Translations under genes and position numbers: made by a program
DNA from: Pseudoalteromonas sp. '520P1 No. 423'
GTDB taxonomy: Bacteria > Pseudomonadota > Gammaproteobacteria > Enterobacterales > Alteromonadaceae
Direction: 5' to 3'
DNA length: 64,000 nt
Assembly (NCBI RefSeq): GCF_001269985.1
Contig: NZ_BBZB01000001.1
Coordinates: 2,232,001-2,296,000 of the forward strand
Part shown: positions 55,743 through 64,000 of the stretch, piece by piece
How the letters are laid out: each line of letters opens with the position of its first letter
How positions within the stretch are numbered: the stretch's first letter is position 1
The notes under the pieces: model-generated
The model's input: only the letters and a program-made list of their open reading frames with translations
Told to the model about the DNA's origin: nothing
Databases searched by the model: none

Positions 55743-57794
55743 ATGAAAAAAGTATTCGCTTTATCACTGCTTACTGGCACAGTTATCACTGTTGCTCAGG
55801 CACAAGAGACAACAAAAGAAGCATTCACAGTTGAAAAGTTAAACTCATTAAATTCTGTTCATAGTATGAGTGTTTCTCCTGATGGTTCTAAGCTAGTTTA
55901 TGCTTTAAAAACACAATCAGGCAGTGATTTATATTTAAAAGACTTAGTATCCAGTACAAAAGATAAAAAGCTAACATCGCATCCTGCAACAGAATCAGAT
56001 GTCATTTGGACTAATGACAATAATAGTATTATATTTTTAGCTAATAGAGCTGAGTCGACTCAGGTTTGGCAATTAAAATTAAATGGTGGCGAAGCACAAG
56101 CTTTGACTGATTTAGCTTTAAGTGTAAATGGCTATAAGCTGTCACCTGATAATAAAAAGTTAGCATTGGCATTAGAAGTATTCCCAACTTGTAAAACAAT
56201 CAAGTGTTCTGTTGATAAAAAGCACGAACTTGAAAATGTAAAACATACAGCAAAAGTGTATAAACAATTACCTGTACGTCATTGGGACACTTGGAAAACT
56301 GAATTTAGAAGTCATATATTTGTTACCGATATATCAGCTAAAGCAGCAGTTCAAGCAATAGACTTAACACCTGACTGGGATACCGATATTCCAGCCAAAC
56401 CTTTTGCGGGTATGGAAGAGGTCACTTTTACACAAGACAGTCTGAATGTTGTATTTTCTGCTAAAGCACCCAGTAAAGATCAAGCTTGGACAACAAACTA
56501 TGATTTATTCAAAGTATCGATTGAAGGTGGTGAAGTTGAAAATTTGACTCCAGAGAATAAAGCATGGGATTCTCAACCTGCATTTTCTGCTGATGGTCGT
56601 TTTATGGTTTATCTCGCCATGAAAAAACAAGGTTTTGAAGCTGATAAATTCTCTTTAATGCTAAAAGATTTAAAAACCTCTGAATTAAAAGAAATCGCGC
56701 CTCTTTGGGATCGTAGTGTTTCTAGCTTTACTTTTGCACCAAATAATCGTGCTGTATATGTTGTTGCACAAGATATAGGTCAAAAAAGTATTTATGAGAT
56801 CAGTACTAATTTTGGCGATGTGAGAAAAATATATTCAGATGGTAGTGTTGGAGACTTACATTTAGCAGGCAGTAAAATAATATTTAGTCGCCATGCTTTA
56901 AATTCACCAAAAAATATATTCTCAATTAACCGAGATGGTTCAGATTTACATCAGTTAACTGATATTAATAAAGATAAATTAGCTAATGTTCAATTTGGTG
57001 AGTTTGAACAGTTTAACTTCCCGGGTTGGAATGATGAAAAAGTACATGGTTATTTTGTTAAACCATGGAACTATGATGCTGATAAAGTTCAACAAGGTGA
57101 AAAATATCCAATTGCATTTTTAGTACACGGTGGACCTCAAGGTTCATTTGGTAATTTGTTTAGCTCTCGTTGGAATGCACAATTATGGGCAGCGCAAGGT
57201 TATGGCGTTGTGATGATAGATTTTCATGGTTCAACGGGTTATGGACAAGATTTTACAGATTCAATCTCAAGAGATTGGGGTGGCAAACCGCTAGAAGACT
57301 TACAAAAAGGATTTGAGTTCATCACAAAACAACAAGCTTGGTTAGATGCAGACAATGCCTGTGCATTAGGGGCTTCTTACGGCGGTTATATGATGAATTG
57401 GATAGCAGGTAACTGGACTGAAGGTTTTAACTGTTTGATCAATCATGCAGGCTTATTTGATATGGATAGCTTTTATCAAAGCACAGAAGAACTTTGGTTC
57501 CCAGAGCATGATATGGGCGGTGCGTTTTGGGCTGATACCCATGATTATAAGAAATTCAATCCTGCTTCTTTTACTAAAAATTGGAAAACACCTATGTTAG
57601 TGATCCACGGTTTGAAAGATTACCGTGTACCATATGCGCAAGGTTTAGGTGCTTATACAACACTGCAACGTATGGGCATAGAATCTAAGTTGGTTATTTA
57701 CCCAGATGAAAACCATTGGATCTTAAATAAAGATAATAGAGTTCATTGGTACGGTGAAGTTTTTGATTGGATGAAAAAACATACTCAAAAATAA
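55743..57794 (+). CDS. S9 family prolyl oligopeptidase-type peptidase, exported
   Basis: The 683-residue protein starts at ATG 55743 (AGGG upstream) with a signal peptide (MKKVFALSLLTGTVITVAQAQ). Residues 30 to about 400 form a beta-propeller with TolB-like repeats (MSVSPDGSKLVYAL). The alpha/beta-hydrolase has FLVHGGPQG, nucleophile Ser545 in GASYGGYMMN, the Asp region LVIHGLKDYRVP and His in PDENHWI. It is predicted to be a dipeptidyl peptidase or acylaminoacyl peptidase of the periplasm, taking part in peptide use. The terminator between it and fumarase implies its own expression. Confidence 0.94.
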   Translation: MKKVFALSLLTGTVITVAQAQETTKEAFTVEKLNSLNSVHSMSVSPDGSKLVYALKTQSGSDLYLKDLVSSTKDKKLTSHPATESDVIWTNDNNSIIFLANRAESTQVWQLKLNGGEAQALTDLALSVNGYKLSPDNKKLALALEVFPTCKTIKCSVDKKHELENVKHTAKVYKQLPVRHWDTWKTEFRSHIFVTDISAKAAVQAIDLTPDWDTDIPAKPFAGMEEVTFTQDSLNVVFSAKAPSKDQAWTTNYDLFKVSIEGGEVENLTPENKAWDSQPAFSADGRFMVYLAMKKQGFEADKFSLMLKDLKTSELKEIAPLWDRSVSSFTFAPNNRAVYVVAQDIGQKSIYEISTNFGDVRKIYSDGSVGDLHLAGSKIIFSRHALNSPKNIFSINRDGSDLHQLTDINKDKLANVQFGEFEQFNFPGWNDEKVHGYFVKPWNYDADKVQQGEKYPIAFLVHGGPQGSFGNLFSSRWNAQLWAAQGYGVVMIDFHGSTGYGQDFTDSISRDWGGKPLEDLQKGFEFITKQQAWLDADNACALGASYGGYMMNWIAGNWTEGFNCLINHAGLFDMDSFYQSTEELWFPEHDMGGAFWADTHDYKKFNPASFTKNWKTPMLVIHGLKDYRVPYAQGLGAYTTLQRMGIESKLVIYPDENHWILNKDNRVHWYGEVFDWMKKHTQK

Positions 57795-57822
57795 TCATTT
57801 CATGATTCAAACATTATAATTG

Positions 57823-57857
57823 AAAAAACCAATCTAAGTTTATTAGGTTGGTTTTTT
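57823..57857 (+). terminator. Rho-independent terminator after the S9 peptidase gene
   Basis: AAAAAACCAA...TAA pairs with TTA...TTGGTTTTTT with one internal mismatch pair, ending in a T run. The rest of the gap to nhaD (57858-58175) is AT-rich leader or promoter DNA. Confidence 0.8.
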
Positions 57858-58068
57858 ATATAGTTATAACACAATTAAATTTGATATATATAACTGAAAT
57901 ATTTTCCCCCTGACGTGTTTGACGTGCATTAACTTCCTATTTGTCTGTTTTTACAGTTCTTTTAATTGATTAATTAGCCGAATCCTATAGGACTAGCATT
58001 AAACTTAACTTAAATATTTAATAAATATTCACCTTAATTTCATATGTATCTTTTATAAATTTTTAACC

Positions 58069-58082
58069 TTAATCTAGATCAA
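58069..58082. promoter_or_regulatory. FNR/CRP-like box upstream of nhaD
   Basis: TTAATCTAGATCAA differs at one position from the FNR consensus TTGAT-N4-ATCAA, and lies 93 nt before the nhaD start. Chance occurrence in AT-rich DNA cannot be excluded. Confidence 0.35.
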
Positions 58083-58175
58083 AAAGGCGCATAGTTTTAT
58101 CTGAATTTAAGTGTTAGACTGCGCGCCAAATTTGTACCGTAATTATTTCATTTATAGAAAAAGGTTAAAAATCCA

Positions 58176-59432
58176 ATGGTAACTGGCATTATATTGGCTC
58201 TGGTCGCAATCGCATTTATTTTGATTGTGATTGAAGATATCATTCATGTAAATAAAGCAAAAACAACATTATTTTTTGGTACTTTATGTTGGATTATTGC
58301 CTTTATCTCACCTATTAACGGTCAAACTACTGAAGCAGTACAGCACCAGTTAGATCATAACATCTTAGAAATAGCGACTTTATGGCTATTTTTAATGTCA
58401 GCGATGACATTTGTCGCGTATTTAAACTCGAAAGGGTTTATACAAAACTTAGTACATAGAGTGATGCCAAAACAGATCACAGAAAGAAAGCTGATGTTTT
58501 TAATTGGTTTAGCAGCTTTTTTATTCTCTTCTATATCAGATAATATTACTGCAACACTTATTTCTCTTGCTGTTGTTCTTTCACTCAAATTAGAAGCTAA
58601 AAAACGCATCAAATACGCAACTTTAATTATCTTTGCTGTAAATTCGGGTGGAGTATCATTGATCACAGGTGATGTAACAACGTTAATGATATTTTTAGCT
58701 GACAAAGTAACAATAGGGCATTTACTTTTATTAGTCGTGCCATCAGCTTTCAGTGTGCTGATCTTAGCGGGATTACTGTCATTGAACATGAATGGCACTT
58801 TAACATTTGAGGCGCAATCACATAGAAGAATCGAAAAAACAGATATTACAATTGCGGTAATATTCTTATCTACGATTACAGCAACTTTGCTTTTAAGCGT
58901 AATGTATCAAGTACCGCCTGTTCTGACTTTCTTATTTGGTTTATCTTTAATGTTTTTAGTTGCACAATTTTTAATGCGCAAGAAAGATGTGAATAAAAAA
59001 ATTATCGATTATATACGTGAAATTGAATACGATACTTTACTGTTTTTTGTAGGTGTTTTATTACTTGTTGGCGCAATGAAAGAAGTTGGGGTATTAAATC
59101 AGTTTACGCATTTATATGAAATCTTAGCACCTGAGTATGCAAACTACTTAATGGGAATTTTATCTGCAGCAGTAGATAATGTGCCATTAACCGCTGCACT
59201 ATTAAAAGCTGATATCGCGATGGATCCAAGACAGTGGCTTGCATTTACTTATGCTACAGGTGTAGGTGGCTCTATGCTGATAATTGGCTCAGCGGCTGGA
59301 ATTATTGCTATGAGCAAGATTAAAGAGCTTACATTCCTAAGTTATTTGAAAATGAGCTTCCATTTATTAATCGCATATACAGTAGGTTACACTGGTGCAT
59401 ATTTAGCCGGATTCTTAATGCCAAACGTTTAA
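58176..59432 (+). CDS. nhaD: NhaD-type Na+/H+ antiporter
   Basis: The 418-residue membrane protein has about 11-13 helices and the NhaD/ArsB-family motifs: SSISDNITATLISLAV, NSGGVSLITGDVTTLMI and a second inverted copy SAAVDNVPLTAALLKAD and GVGGSMLIIGSAAG. The paired Asp-Asn helical hairpins form the ion site. NhaD exchanges Na+ or Li+ for protons at alkaline pH and is common in marine bacteria. The gene stands alone with a terminator behind it. A separate YuiF-like antiporter in this window is broken, so nhaD may carry more of the load (inference). Confidence 0.94.
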   Translation: MVTGIILALVAIAFILIVIEDIIHVNKAKTTLFFGTLCWIIAFISPINGQTTEAVQHQLDHNILEIATLWLFLMSAMTFVAYLNSKGFIQNLVHRVMPKQITERKLMFLIGLAAFLFSSISDNITATLISLAVVLSLKLEAKKRIKYATLIIFAVNSGGVSLITGDVTTLMIFLADKVTIGHLLLLVVPSAFSVLILAGLLSLNMNGTLTFEAQSHRRIEKTDITIAVIFLSTITATLLLSVMYQVPPVLTFLFGLSLMFLVAQFLMRKKDVNKKIIDYIREIEYDTLLFFVGVLLLVGAMKEVGVLNQFTHLYEILAPEYANYLMGILSAAVDNVPLTAALLKADIAMDPRQWLAFTYATGVGGSMLIIGSAAGIIAMSKIKELTFLSYLKMSFHLLIAYTVGYTGAYLAGFLMPNV

Positions 59433-59490
59433 TTTAATTTCAGCCAAATTAATTATTGACAGCTAGACGTCTAAAATGTAAATTTCAAGT

Positions 59491-59516
59491 CCCTACTATT
59501 TAGTAGGGTTTTATTT
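59491..59516 (+). terminator. Rho-independent terminator after nhaD
   Basis: CCCTACT-ATTT-AGTAGGG followed by TTTTATTT, 58 nt after the nhaD stop and just before the lysine riboswitch. Confidence 0.88.
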
Positions 59517-59539
59517 GAAGCATTTAATACTTCAAATAA

Positions 59540-59729
59540 CAGAAGAGGAGCGGAAGCCAGGTATATTAGTGTGAGGAGCGGTATCCAGAGATCACTAATG
59601 AGGGGGACTTTCGCCGAGAGAAATGATTTCGCCGTGAAATTGCTTTTCGGTTTTTGAGGCTGAATCCTCAAAAATTGTCACCGAGTATTAAAGCTTAAAT
59701 TTAAGTTTTAATAAGGTGGAGAGCTTCTG
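59540..59729 (+). ncRNA. Lysine riboswitch aptamer (L box)
   Basis: The leader shows the conserved lysine-aptamer core, closely following the E. coli lysC leader. P1 is CAGAAG (59540-59545) with CTTCTG (59724-59729). Conserved blocks in order are AGAGGAGCGG, AGTGTGAGGAGC, GAGGGGGAC...CGCCGAG, GGCTGAATCCTC and TTGTCACC, then GGTGGAGAGCTTCTGG. It sits directly before lysC. Lysine binding should lower lysC expression. Confidence 0.96.
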
Positions 59730-59786
59730 GCTGAGACATTTTATAGCCTTAATACTTTTAGTATCTAGATTTTAGTCCTGCCAAGT

Positions 59787-59808
59787 TCTCCTTATAAGTA
59801 TTAGGAGA
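59787..59808 (+). promoter_or_regulatory. Ribosome-site-covering hairpin in the lysC leader
   Basis: TCTCCT (59787-59792) pairs perfectly with AGGAGA (59803-59808), which is the lysC ribosome binding site 4 nt before ATG. Another segment, CCTTAATACTT (59747-59757), can pair with AAGTATTAGG (59796-59805). No terminator with a T run is present, so the riboswitch most likely controls translation. Confidence 0.75.
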
Positions 59809-59812
59809 TCCC

Positions 59813-61156
59813 ATGAATTCATCTTATGTTGTAGCAAAGTTTGGTGGCACAAGTGTTGCCGATTTCGACGCTATGAGACGTTGCGCTCAAATTATTCAAA
59901 ATAACACACAAGTGCGCTTAGTTGCAGTTAGTGCCAGTGCTGGTGTGACCAATCATTTAGTTGCATTATGTCAAAATGATTTAACTCAGGTTGAGCGAAA
60001 TCAAAATATTGCACAAGTATGTGACATTCAAAATACGATATTGAAAAATATCACTTTAGATTTAGATTTAACTGATGGTTTTAATCAAACGCTTAATCAA
60101 TTTAAAGAGCTTGCTAAAAATGATAACCCAAGTGAAAAAAACAAAGATGCTTTATTGAGCTTTGGTGAAAGGTTATCATCATATTTATTTACTCAAGTTT
60201 TACGAGGCATGGATATAAATGCGGTGCGTTTTGACGCAAGAGACGTACTTAAAACCGACAGTCAACATGGTAAAGCTACACCGAATATTTCAGCAACAAA
60301 AGATGCGGCATTAACAGAATTATACCCATTATTAGAATCAAATGTAGTTGTAACACAAGGATTCATAGGATCTGATCTCGAGGGCAATACCACAACTTTA
60401 GGGCGTGGCGGTTCTGATTATAGTGCTGCTTTATTTGCTGAAGCAATTGATGCATCGGCAATTCATATTTGGACAGATGTTGTCGGTATTTTCTCTACAG
60501 ATCCTAGATTGTGTACTAAAGCAACGCCGATCGCTAAATTGAGTTTTGATGAAGCTGCGGAAATGGCAACTTTTGGTGCTAAAGTACTTCATCCTGCAAC
60601 TATTTTACCGGCAAGTCGGGCGGGTATACCTGTATTTGTAGGCTCTAGTCGTGAGCCTAATGAAGGTGGTACTTGGATTGAAAAAGAAAAATCAAGACAC
60701 AGTGGCATTCGTGCTGTTACACAACGTAAAAATCAAATTTTATTAACGTTAAAAAGCCCTGAAATGTTATTGGCTAGCGGTTTTTTAGCAAAAGTATTTA
60801 CGATTTTAGCGCAATATAATATTTCAGTTGATTTAGTAACGACTTCGGAAATAAGTGTTGCACTTACACTAGATAATGCGCCAAATGCCAGTCGACCTGA
60901 ATTAGAGCAAGCATGTTTAGACTTACTTTCTGAATTTTGTCATGTGACAGTTGAAAATAACCTAACGCTTATTGCTTTAATTGGTTCCCAAATTCAATTA
61001 CAGCAACAGGAAGTTAATTTGATGCAAGTATTATCTGATTTTGATATTCGTATGATCTGCCACGGTGCAAGTAAACATAATCTATGTTTTTTAGTTGAGC
61101 AATCTCGTTCAGATCATATTGTTCAATCAATCCATAGTAGATTGTTAGAGGCTTAA
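59813..61156 (+). CDS. lysC: Lysine-sensitive aspartate kinase III
   Basis: The 447-residue enzyme has the kinase start VVAKFGGTSVADFDAM with Lys9, then SFGERLSSYLFTQVL, TLGRGGSDYSAALFAEA and the aspartate site. Tandem ACT domains follow near residues 310-447 (ILLTLKSPEML, LALIGSQIQL). It phosphorylates aspartate in the first step toward lysine, threonine and methionine. Control is twofold: feedback at the ACT domains by lysine (family knowledge) and the riboswitch upstream. It overlaps the convergent PPTase gene by 12 bp. Confidence 0.96.
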   Translation: MNSSYVVAKFGGTSVADFDAMRRCAQIIQNNTQVRLVAVSASAGVTNHLVALCQNDLTQVERNQNIAQVCDIQNTILKNITLDLDLTDGFNQTLNQFKELAKNDNPSEKNKDALLSFGERLSSYLFTQVLRGMDINAVRFDARDVLKTDSQHGKATPNISATKDAALTELYPLLESNVVVTQGFIGSDLEGNTTTLGRGGSDYSAALFAEAIDASAIHIWTDVVGIFSTDPRLCTKATPIAKLSFDEAAEMATFGAKVLHPATILPASRAGIPVFVGSSREPNEGGTWIEKEKSRHSGIRAVTQRKNQILLTLKSPEMLLASGFLAKVFTILAQYNISVDLVTTSEISVALTLDNAPNASRPELEQACLDLLSEFCHVTVENNLTLIALIGSQIQLQQQEVNLMQVLSDFDIRMICHGASKHNLCFLVEQSRSDHIVQSIHSRLLEA

Positions 61157-61870
61157 AGGCATATTTATGGTTTTGAGAACAACATTATTTAATGGCGTGT
61201 TATTTATCAAGGTAATATCAAAACCATCATAATGACATGATGCTGTATATAATTGCCGTTTTTGGATTTCTTCAAAAACGTTTTTACTTAATAATTGCGA
61301 TATGGGTAATCGAATCGTTTTGGCAAGCGCCTCTTTTAAAGTCCAAATTCTATAAAAAATGTTATGGGGCTGCTGTGCAGTTGAAATAAACTGCACTTCA
61401 TGTTCATGATAAAAATGATTCGCTAATTTTATAAAAGACCGCTTTTGATTGATATGTTCTAAATCAACGCCAAATGATAGACACATCTGACTTAGCGCAA
61501 CACAAACCATGCCTTTACTATGTGAAATGGAGATAGATATCGGTAAAGGTTTATTATTATAAAGTGCTTCTAAACGACTGTGTTTTTGATTGAACTTAGT
61601 TTCTATTTGAGTAAATTCACAGTTTATCAAAGTACTTATTAATTTTTTTATAATATAACGGCTAGCTAAGTACTCTTGTTTTGCAGAATACTTTTTTCGT
61701 TTATCGATAGTGGAAATTTCAAATTCTGAAAATATTTTTTCATAGGGAAACTTATCAATCTCAACTTGTTGTGATGATAAAATGAATAGGTTTATTCCTG
61801 AGATTAGGACCTTTTTACCTTGTTTATTTTCTATTTTAAGTTCATTTTTAAAAAAGGGACTAAATATCAT
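61145..61870 (-). CDS. 4'-phosphopantetheinyl transferase (Sfp type)
   Basis: The 241-residue protein has the PPTase core: basic KYSAKQEYLASRYIIKKL, then SHSKGMVCVA, the Mg-binding FGVDLEHINQKR and FYRIWTLKEALAKT. It attaches phosphopantetheine from CoA to carrier proteins. No polyketide, NRPS or PUFA genes are in this window, so the client carrier protein is unknown. The gene overlaps the lysC 3' end by 12 bp tail-to-tail. Confidence 0.88.
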   Translation of the reverse strand: MIFSPFFKNELKIENKQGKKVLISGINLFILSSQQVEIDKFPYEKIFSEFEISTIDKRKKYSAKQEYLASRYIIKKLISTLINCEFTQIETKFNQKHSRLEALYNNKPLPISISISHSKGMVCVALSQMCLSFGVDLEHINQKRSFIKLANHFYHEHEVQFISTAQQPHNIFYRIWTLKEALAKTIRLPISQLLSKNVFEEIQKRQLYTASCHYDGFDITLINNTPLNNVVLKTINMPLSL

Positions 61871-61971
61871 GGTTCCTGTCTTATGTTACTTGCTATATAG
61901 GCCGATAAGCCTGTAAAATTCGATACTGGTGGGGTGCATGATACATAATAATAATAAGAGATAATAATAAA

Positions 61972-63294
61972 ATGGCAGAATTACGTGATGGCTTTCAAAG
62001 TCGTTTAGGTTTTGTACTGGCAGCGGCCGGCGCAGCTGTTGGACTTGGCAATATTTGGGGTTTCCCTACTCAAGCTGCAAATCATGGTGGTGGTGCTTTT
62101 CTACTGGTATATTTTCTTGTTATTTTTCTACTTGCCTTACCAGCACTGTATACCGAATTATATTTAGGGCACAGTGCGCAAGCCAACCCAGTCGAGGCCT
62201 TAAAACAAGCATGTAAAGAAAAATCAGAAAACATGGGCGCTGCAGCTGGATATATCGGTTTATCAGGTGCAATTGTTATGTTGAGTTTTTATTCAATTGT
62301 AGCTGGTTGGATGCTTGCATATAGTTTAGAACCAATAGCAACTTTACTTAACTTTACGCGAGTGAGTGAGTTTTTAAAAGGTGACTCAACGCTACGTAAC
62401 TTTATTTTCACACCTTTCATGCTGGTATTAAGTGCCAGTATCATTCTAAAAGGAGTGAAGTCGGGTATTGAAACTTGGTCGCGCAGATTAATGCCTTTAC
62501 TGTTAATATTGCTGGTTTTACTTATTGCTTATATTGCTACGTTAGATGGTGCGATGGCCGGTTTTAGTGCCTATTTAAAGCCTGATTTTAATCAGATCAC
62601 TGATCCTGAACTTATAATCGCAGCTATGGGCCAAGCGTTTTTCTCGTTATCACTTGGTGTTGGCTGTATGATGATTTATGGTTCATATCTCAAACCTGAT
62701 GCTAATTTACCTAAACTCACTTTATCGGTCGCTTTATTGGATACCAGTGTGGCCTTTCTTGCTGGCCTATTAATAATCCCTGCGTTATATGTGGCTCAAA
62801 ATCATGGCGTAGATGTATTTCAAAATGGAAAGCTAATTGGTGAAGGGCAGTTGATTTTTGCTGTTTTACCAGAATTATTCAGCTCTATGGGCCAAGTTGG
62901 TTTGTATATTGGTTTTATCTTTTTTGTTTTAATGTCAATTGCATCTATCACCTCAACTATTTCTTCAACTGAAATCCCAGTAGCCTTTTTAGTTGAAAAT
63001 AAAAACGTTTCTAGAAAAAAAGCAACATGGTTAGTGACACTTATAATTATTTTAGCATCTAGCATCATCATTTTAAATTTTGATTGGCTATTTGGTTTAG
63101 TGATCCAAGTATTTACCCAGTATCAGCTGCCATTAATGGGACTGTTTTATTTTATAACTGTTGGCTGGTTATGGAAAAAAGGTAATAAGTTATTAGCGGT
63201 TTCAAAAGGGCTTCATTATTGGTTTGCACAGTATGTACGCTACGTTTGTCCAATATTAATGACCGCAGTTTTTGCTAATGTAGCATTCAAATAA
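61972..63294 (+). CDS. Sodium-dependent transporter, NSS/SNF family (second copy)
   Basis: The 440-residue protein has about 11 helices with TM1 AAAGAAVGLGNIWGFP, the helix GQAFFSLSLGVGCMMIYGSY and a final helix ending in NVAFK. NIWGFP is closer to the typical family motif than NLVGFP of the paralogue at 19674. It probably imports an amino acid with Na+. It may be cotranscribed with nothing else; a hairpin follows. Confidence 0.93.
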   Translation: MAELRDGFQSRLGFVLAAAGAAVGLGNIWGFPTQAANHGGGAFLLVYFLVIFLLALPALYTELYLGHSAQANPVEALKQACKEKSENMGAAAGYIGLSGAIVMLSFYSIVAGWMLAYSLEPIATLLNFTRVSEFLKGDSTLRNFIFTPFMLVLSASIILKGVKSGIETWSRRLMPLLLILLVLLIAYIATLDGAMAGFSAYLKPDFNQITDPELIIAAMGQAFFSLSLGVGCMMIYGSYLKPDANLPKLTLSVALLDTSVAFLAGLLIIPALYVAQNHGVDVFQNGKLIGEGQLIFAVLPELFSSMGQVGLYIGFIFFVLMSIASITSTISSTEIPVAFLVENKNVSRKKATWLVTLIIILASSIIILNFDWLFGLVIQVFTQYQLPLMGLFYFITVGWLWKKGNKLLAVSKGLHYWFAQYVRYVCPILMTAVFANVAFK

Positions 63295-63317
63295 TAAATA
63301 TTAATTAATGAAATTCT

Positions 63318-63354
63318 AAAACCGTTTGTCTTTTTCAACAGATAAATGGTTTTT
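63318..63354 (+). terminator. Rho-independent terminator after the second NSS gene
   Basis: AAAACCGTTTGTCT pairs with AGATAAATGGTTTT (14 bp, two G-U) around a 9-nt loop, ending TTTTT. Confidence 0.8.
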
Positions 63355-63384
63355 CGTATAAGTGCTTAATAAAAAGGTAAAAAA

Positions 63385-64000
63385 ATGTCAACTAAAGTCG
63401 CTTTTATCGGTTTAGGTGTTATGGGATATCCTATGGCTGGCCATTTGAAAAATGCAGGTTTTGACGTAACTGTATTTAATAGAACTGAAACCAAAGCAAA
63501 AAAGTGGGTTGAACAATATGGTGGCGCTATGGCATCTACACCATCAGAAGCTGCGCTTGAAGCGGAGTTTGTTTTTGTATGTGTTGGTAATGATGATGAT
63601 TTACGGGAAGTAACATTGGGATCATCAGGCGTGCTTGCGGGTTTGGCGCAAGGGAGTATTTTAGTTGATCATACTACGACATCAGCCGAAGTTGCCAGAG
63701 AAGTTGCACAAGCGGCACAAAACAAAGGGATCTCATTTTTAGATGCACCTGTTTCAGGAGGCCAAGCTGGCGCCGAAAATGGCGTTTTAACTGTGATGAC
63801 AGGTGGTGAACAAGCCATTTTTGATAAAGTGCAACCTGTAATGGACTGCTACTCGAGATTTAGTCAATTATTAGGTCCAATTGGTTCAGGTCAATTAACC
63901 AAGATGGTGAATCAAATTTGTATTGCAGGTTTAGTACAGGGATTAGCAGAAGGCTTACACTTTGCACGCAACGCAGGTCTGGATGCTGAAAAAGTGATTG
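63385..64000 (+). CDS. 3-hydroxyisobutyrate dehydrogenase-like NAD(P)-dependent oxidoreductase (cut by window end)
   Basis: ATG 63385 follows AAAAGG; 205 codons are visible before the window ends. The N-terminus has the dinucleotide motif FIGLGVMGYPMAGHL, then the NRT/TxAKA segment, VDHTTTSAEVAREV, the substrate loop DAPVSGGQAGAENG, and the catalytic Lys region GQLTKMVNQI. These are the marks of the beta-hydroxyacid dehydrogenase family (GarR/MmsB/3-HIBDH). The true substrate is unknown. The C-terminal helical domain is outside the window. Confidence 0.93.
   Translation, partial: MSTKVAFIGLGVMGYPMAGHLKNAGFDVTVFNRTETKAKKWVEQYGGAMASTPSEAALEAEFVFVCVGNDDDLREVTLGSSGVLAGLAQGSILVDHTTTSAEVAREVAQAAQNKGISFLDAPVSGGQAGAENGVLTVMTGGEQAIFDKVQPVMDCYSRFSQLLGPIGSGQLTKMVNQICIAGLVQGLAEGLHFARNAGLDAEKVI

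Overview
The window looks like chromosomal DNA of a marine gammaproteobacterium of the Alteromonadales type (Pseudoalteromonas/Colwellia-like). This is inferred from the AT-rich base composition, the E. coli-like gene order around trp and topA, and families typical of the group: a VolA/Pla-1-type lipase lipoprotein, an NhaD antiporter, two NSS sodium symporters and a ChrR anti-sigma factor. It is not a plasmid or phage. I see no CRISPR array, integrase or intact insertion sequence.

Layout. 0-2 kb: an ECF sigma factor/ChrR pair of the singlet-oxygen type, followed by the start of a DUF523 gene, plus a LON-domain protein. 2-6.5 kb: a small unknown protein, a HAD phosphatase, an MFS exporter behind a near-consensus SoxR promoter, and a divergent LysR/Old Yellow Enzyme pair. 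6.5-8.9 kb: a patch of decaying genes (frameshifted acetyltransferase, truncated solute-binding protein, orphan ORF, deleted and frameshifted Na+/H+ antiporter). 9-16 kb: FKBP, tRNA-Pro(GGG), divergent tesA and ybbA-ybbP, an epimerase and an AI-2E permease. 16-19 kb: repeat-rich spacer, then a PepSY / PhoPQ-like / LprI operon. 19-34.7 kb: the classic trp neighbourhood (yciI, broken yciB, trpE-G-D-CF-B-A with leader peptide and attenuators, rnm, yciO, scpA, scpB, rluB, yciK). 34.9-50.3 kb: the sohB-topA-cysB backbone, with a lipase lipoprotein, a dicarboxylate/amino-acid symporter, an Ig-repeat lipoprotein and a three-gene signalling module inserted. 50.3-54 kb: sdaA, nudL and pabB in the E. 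coli order. 54-64 kb: class I fumarase, an S9 peptidase, nhaD, a lysine riboswitch and lysC, a PPTase, a second NSS symporter, and a 3-hydroxyisobutyrate dehydrogenase-like gene cut by the window end.

The most interesting signals are: (1) a trp leader with WWW control codons and two tandem terminator hairpins built from alternately complementary GCGGGT/ACCCGC blocks; (2) a SoxR-type operator in a 19-bp-spacer promoter before the MFS gene; (3) a two-component module (cytosolic kinase, receiver-TPR protein, membrane coiled-coil protein) between topA and cysB, whose receiver is cut in frame by one TAA followed by a good restart site; (4) a second large gene interrupted by one in-frame TAA; (5) a lysine riboswitch ending in a hairpin that covers the lysC ribosome binding site. 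Several single-base lesions should be checked against raw reads before they are taken as biology.
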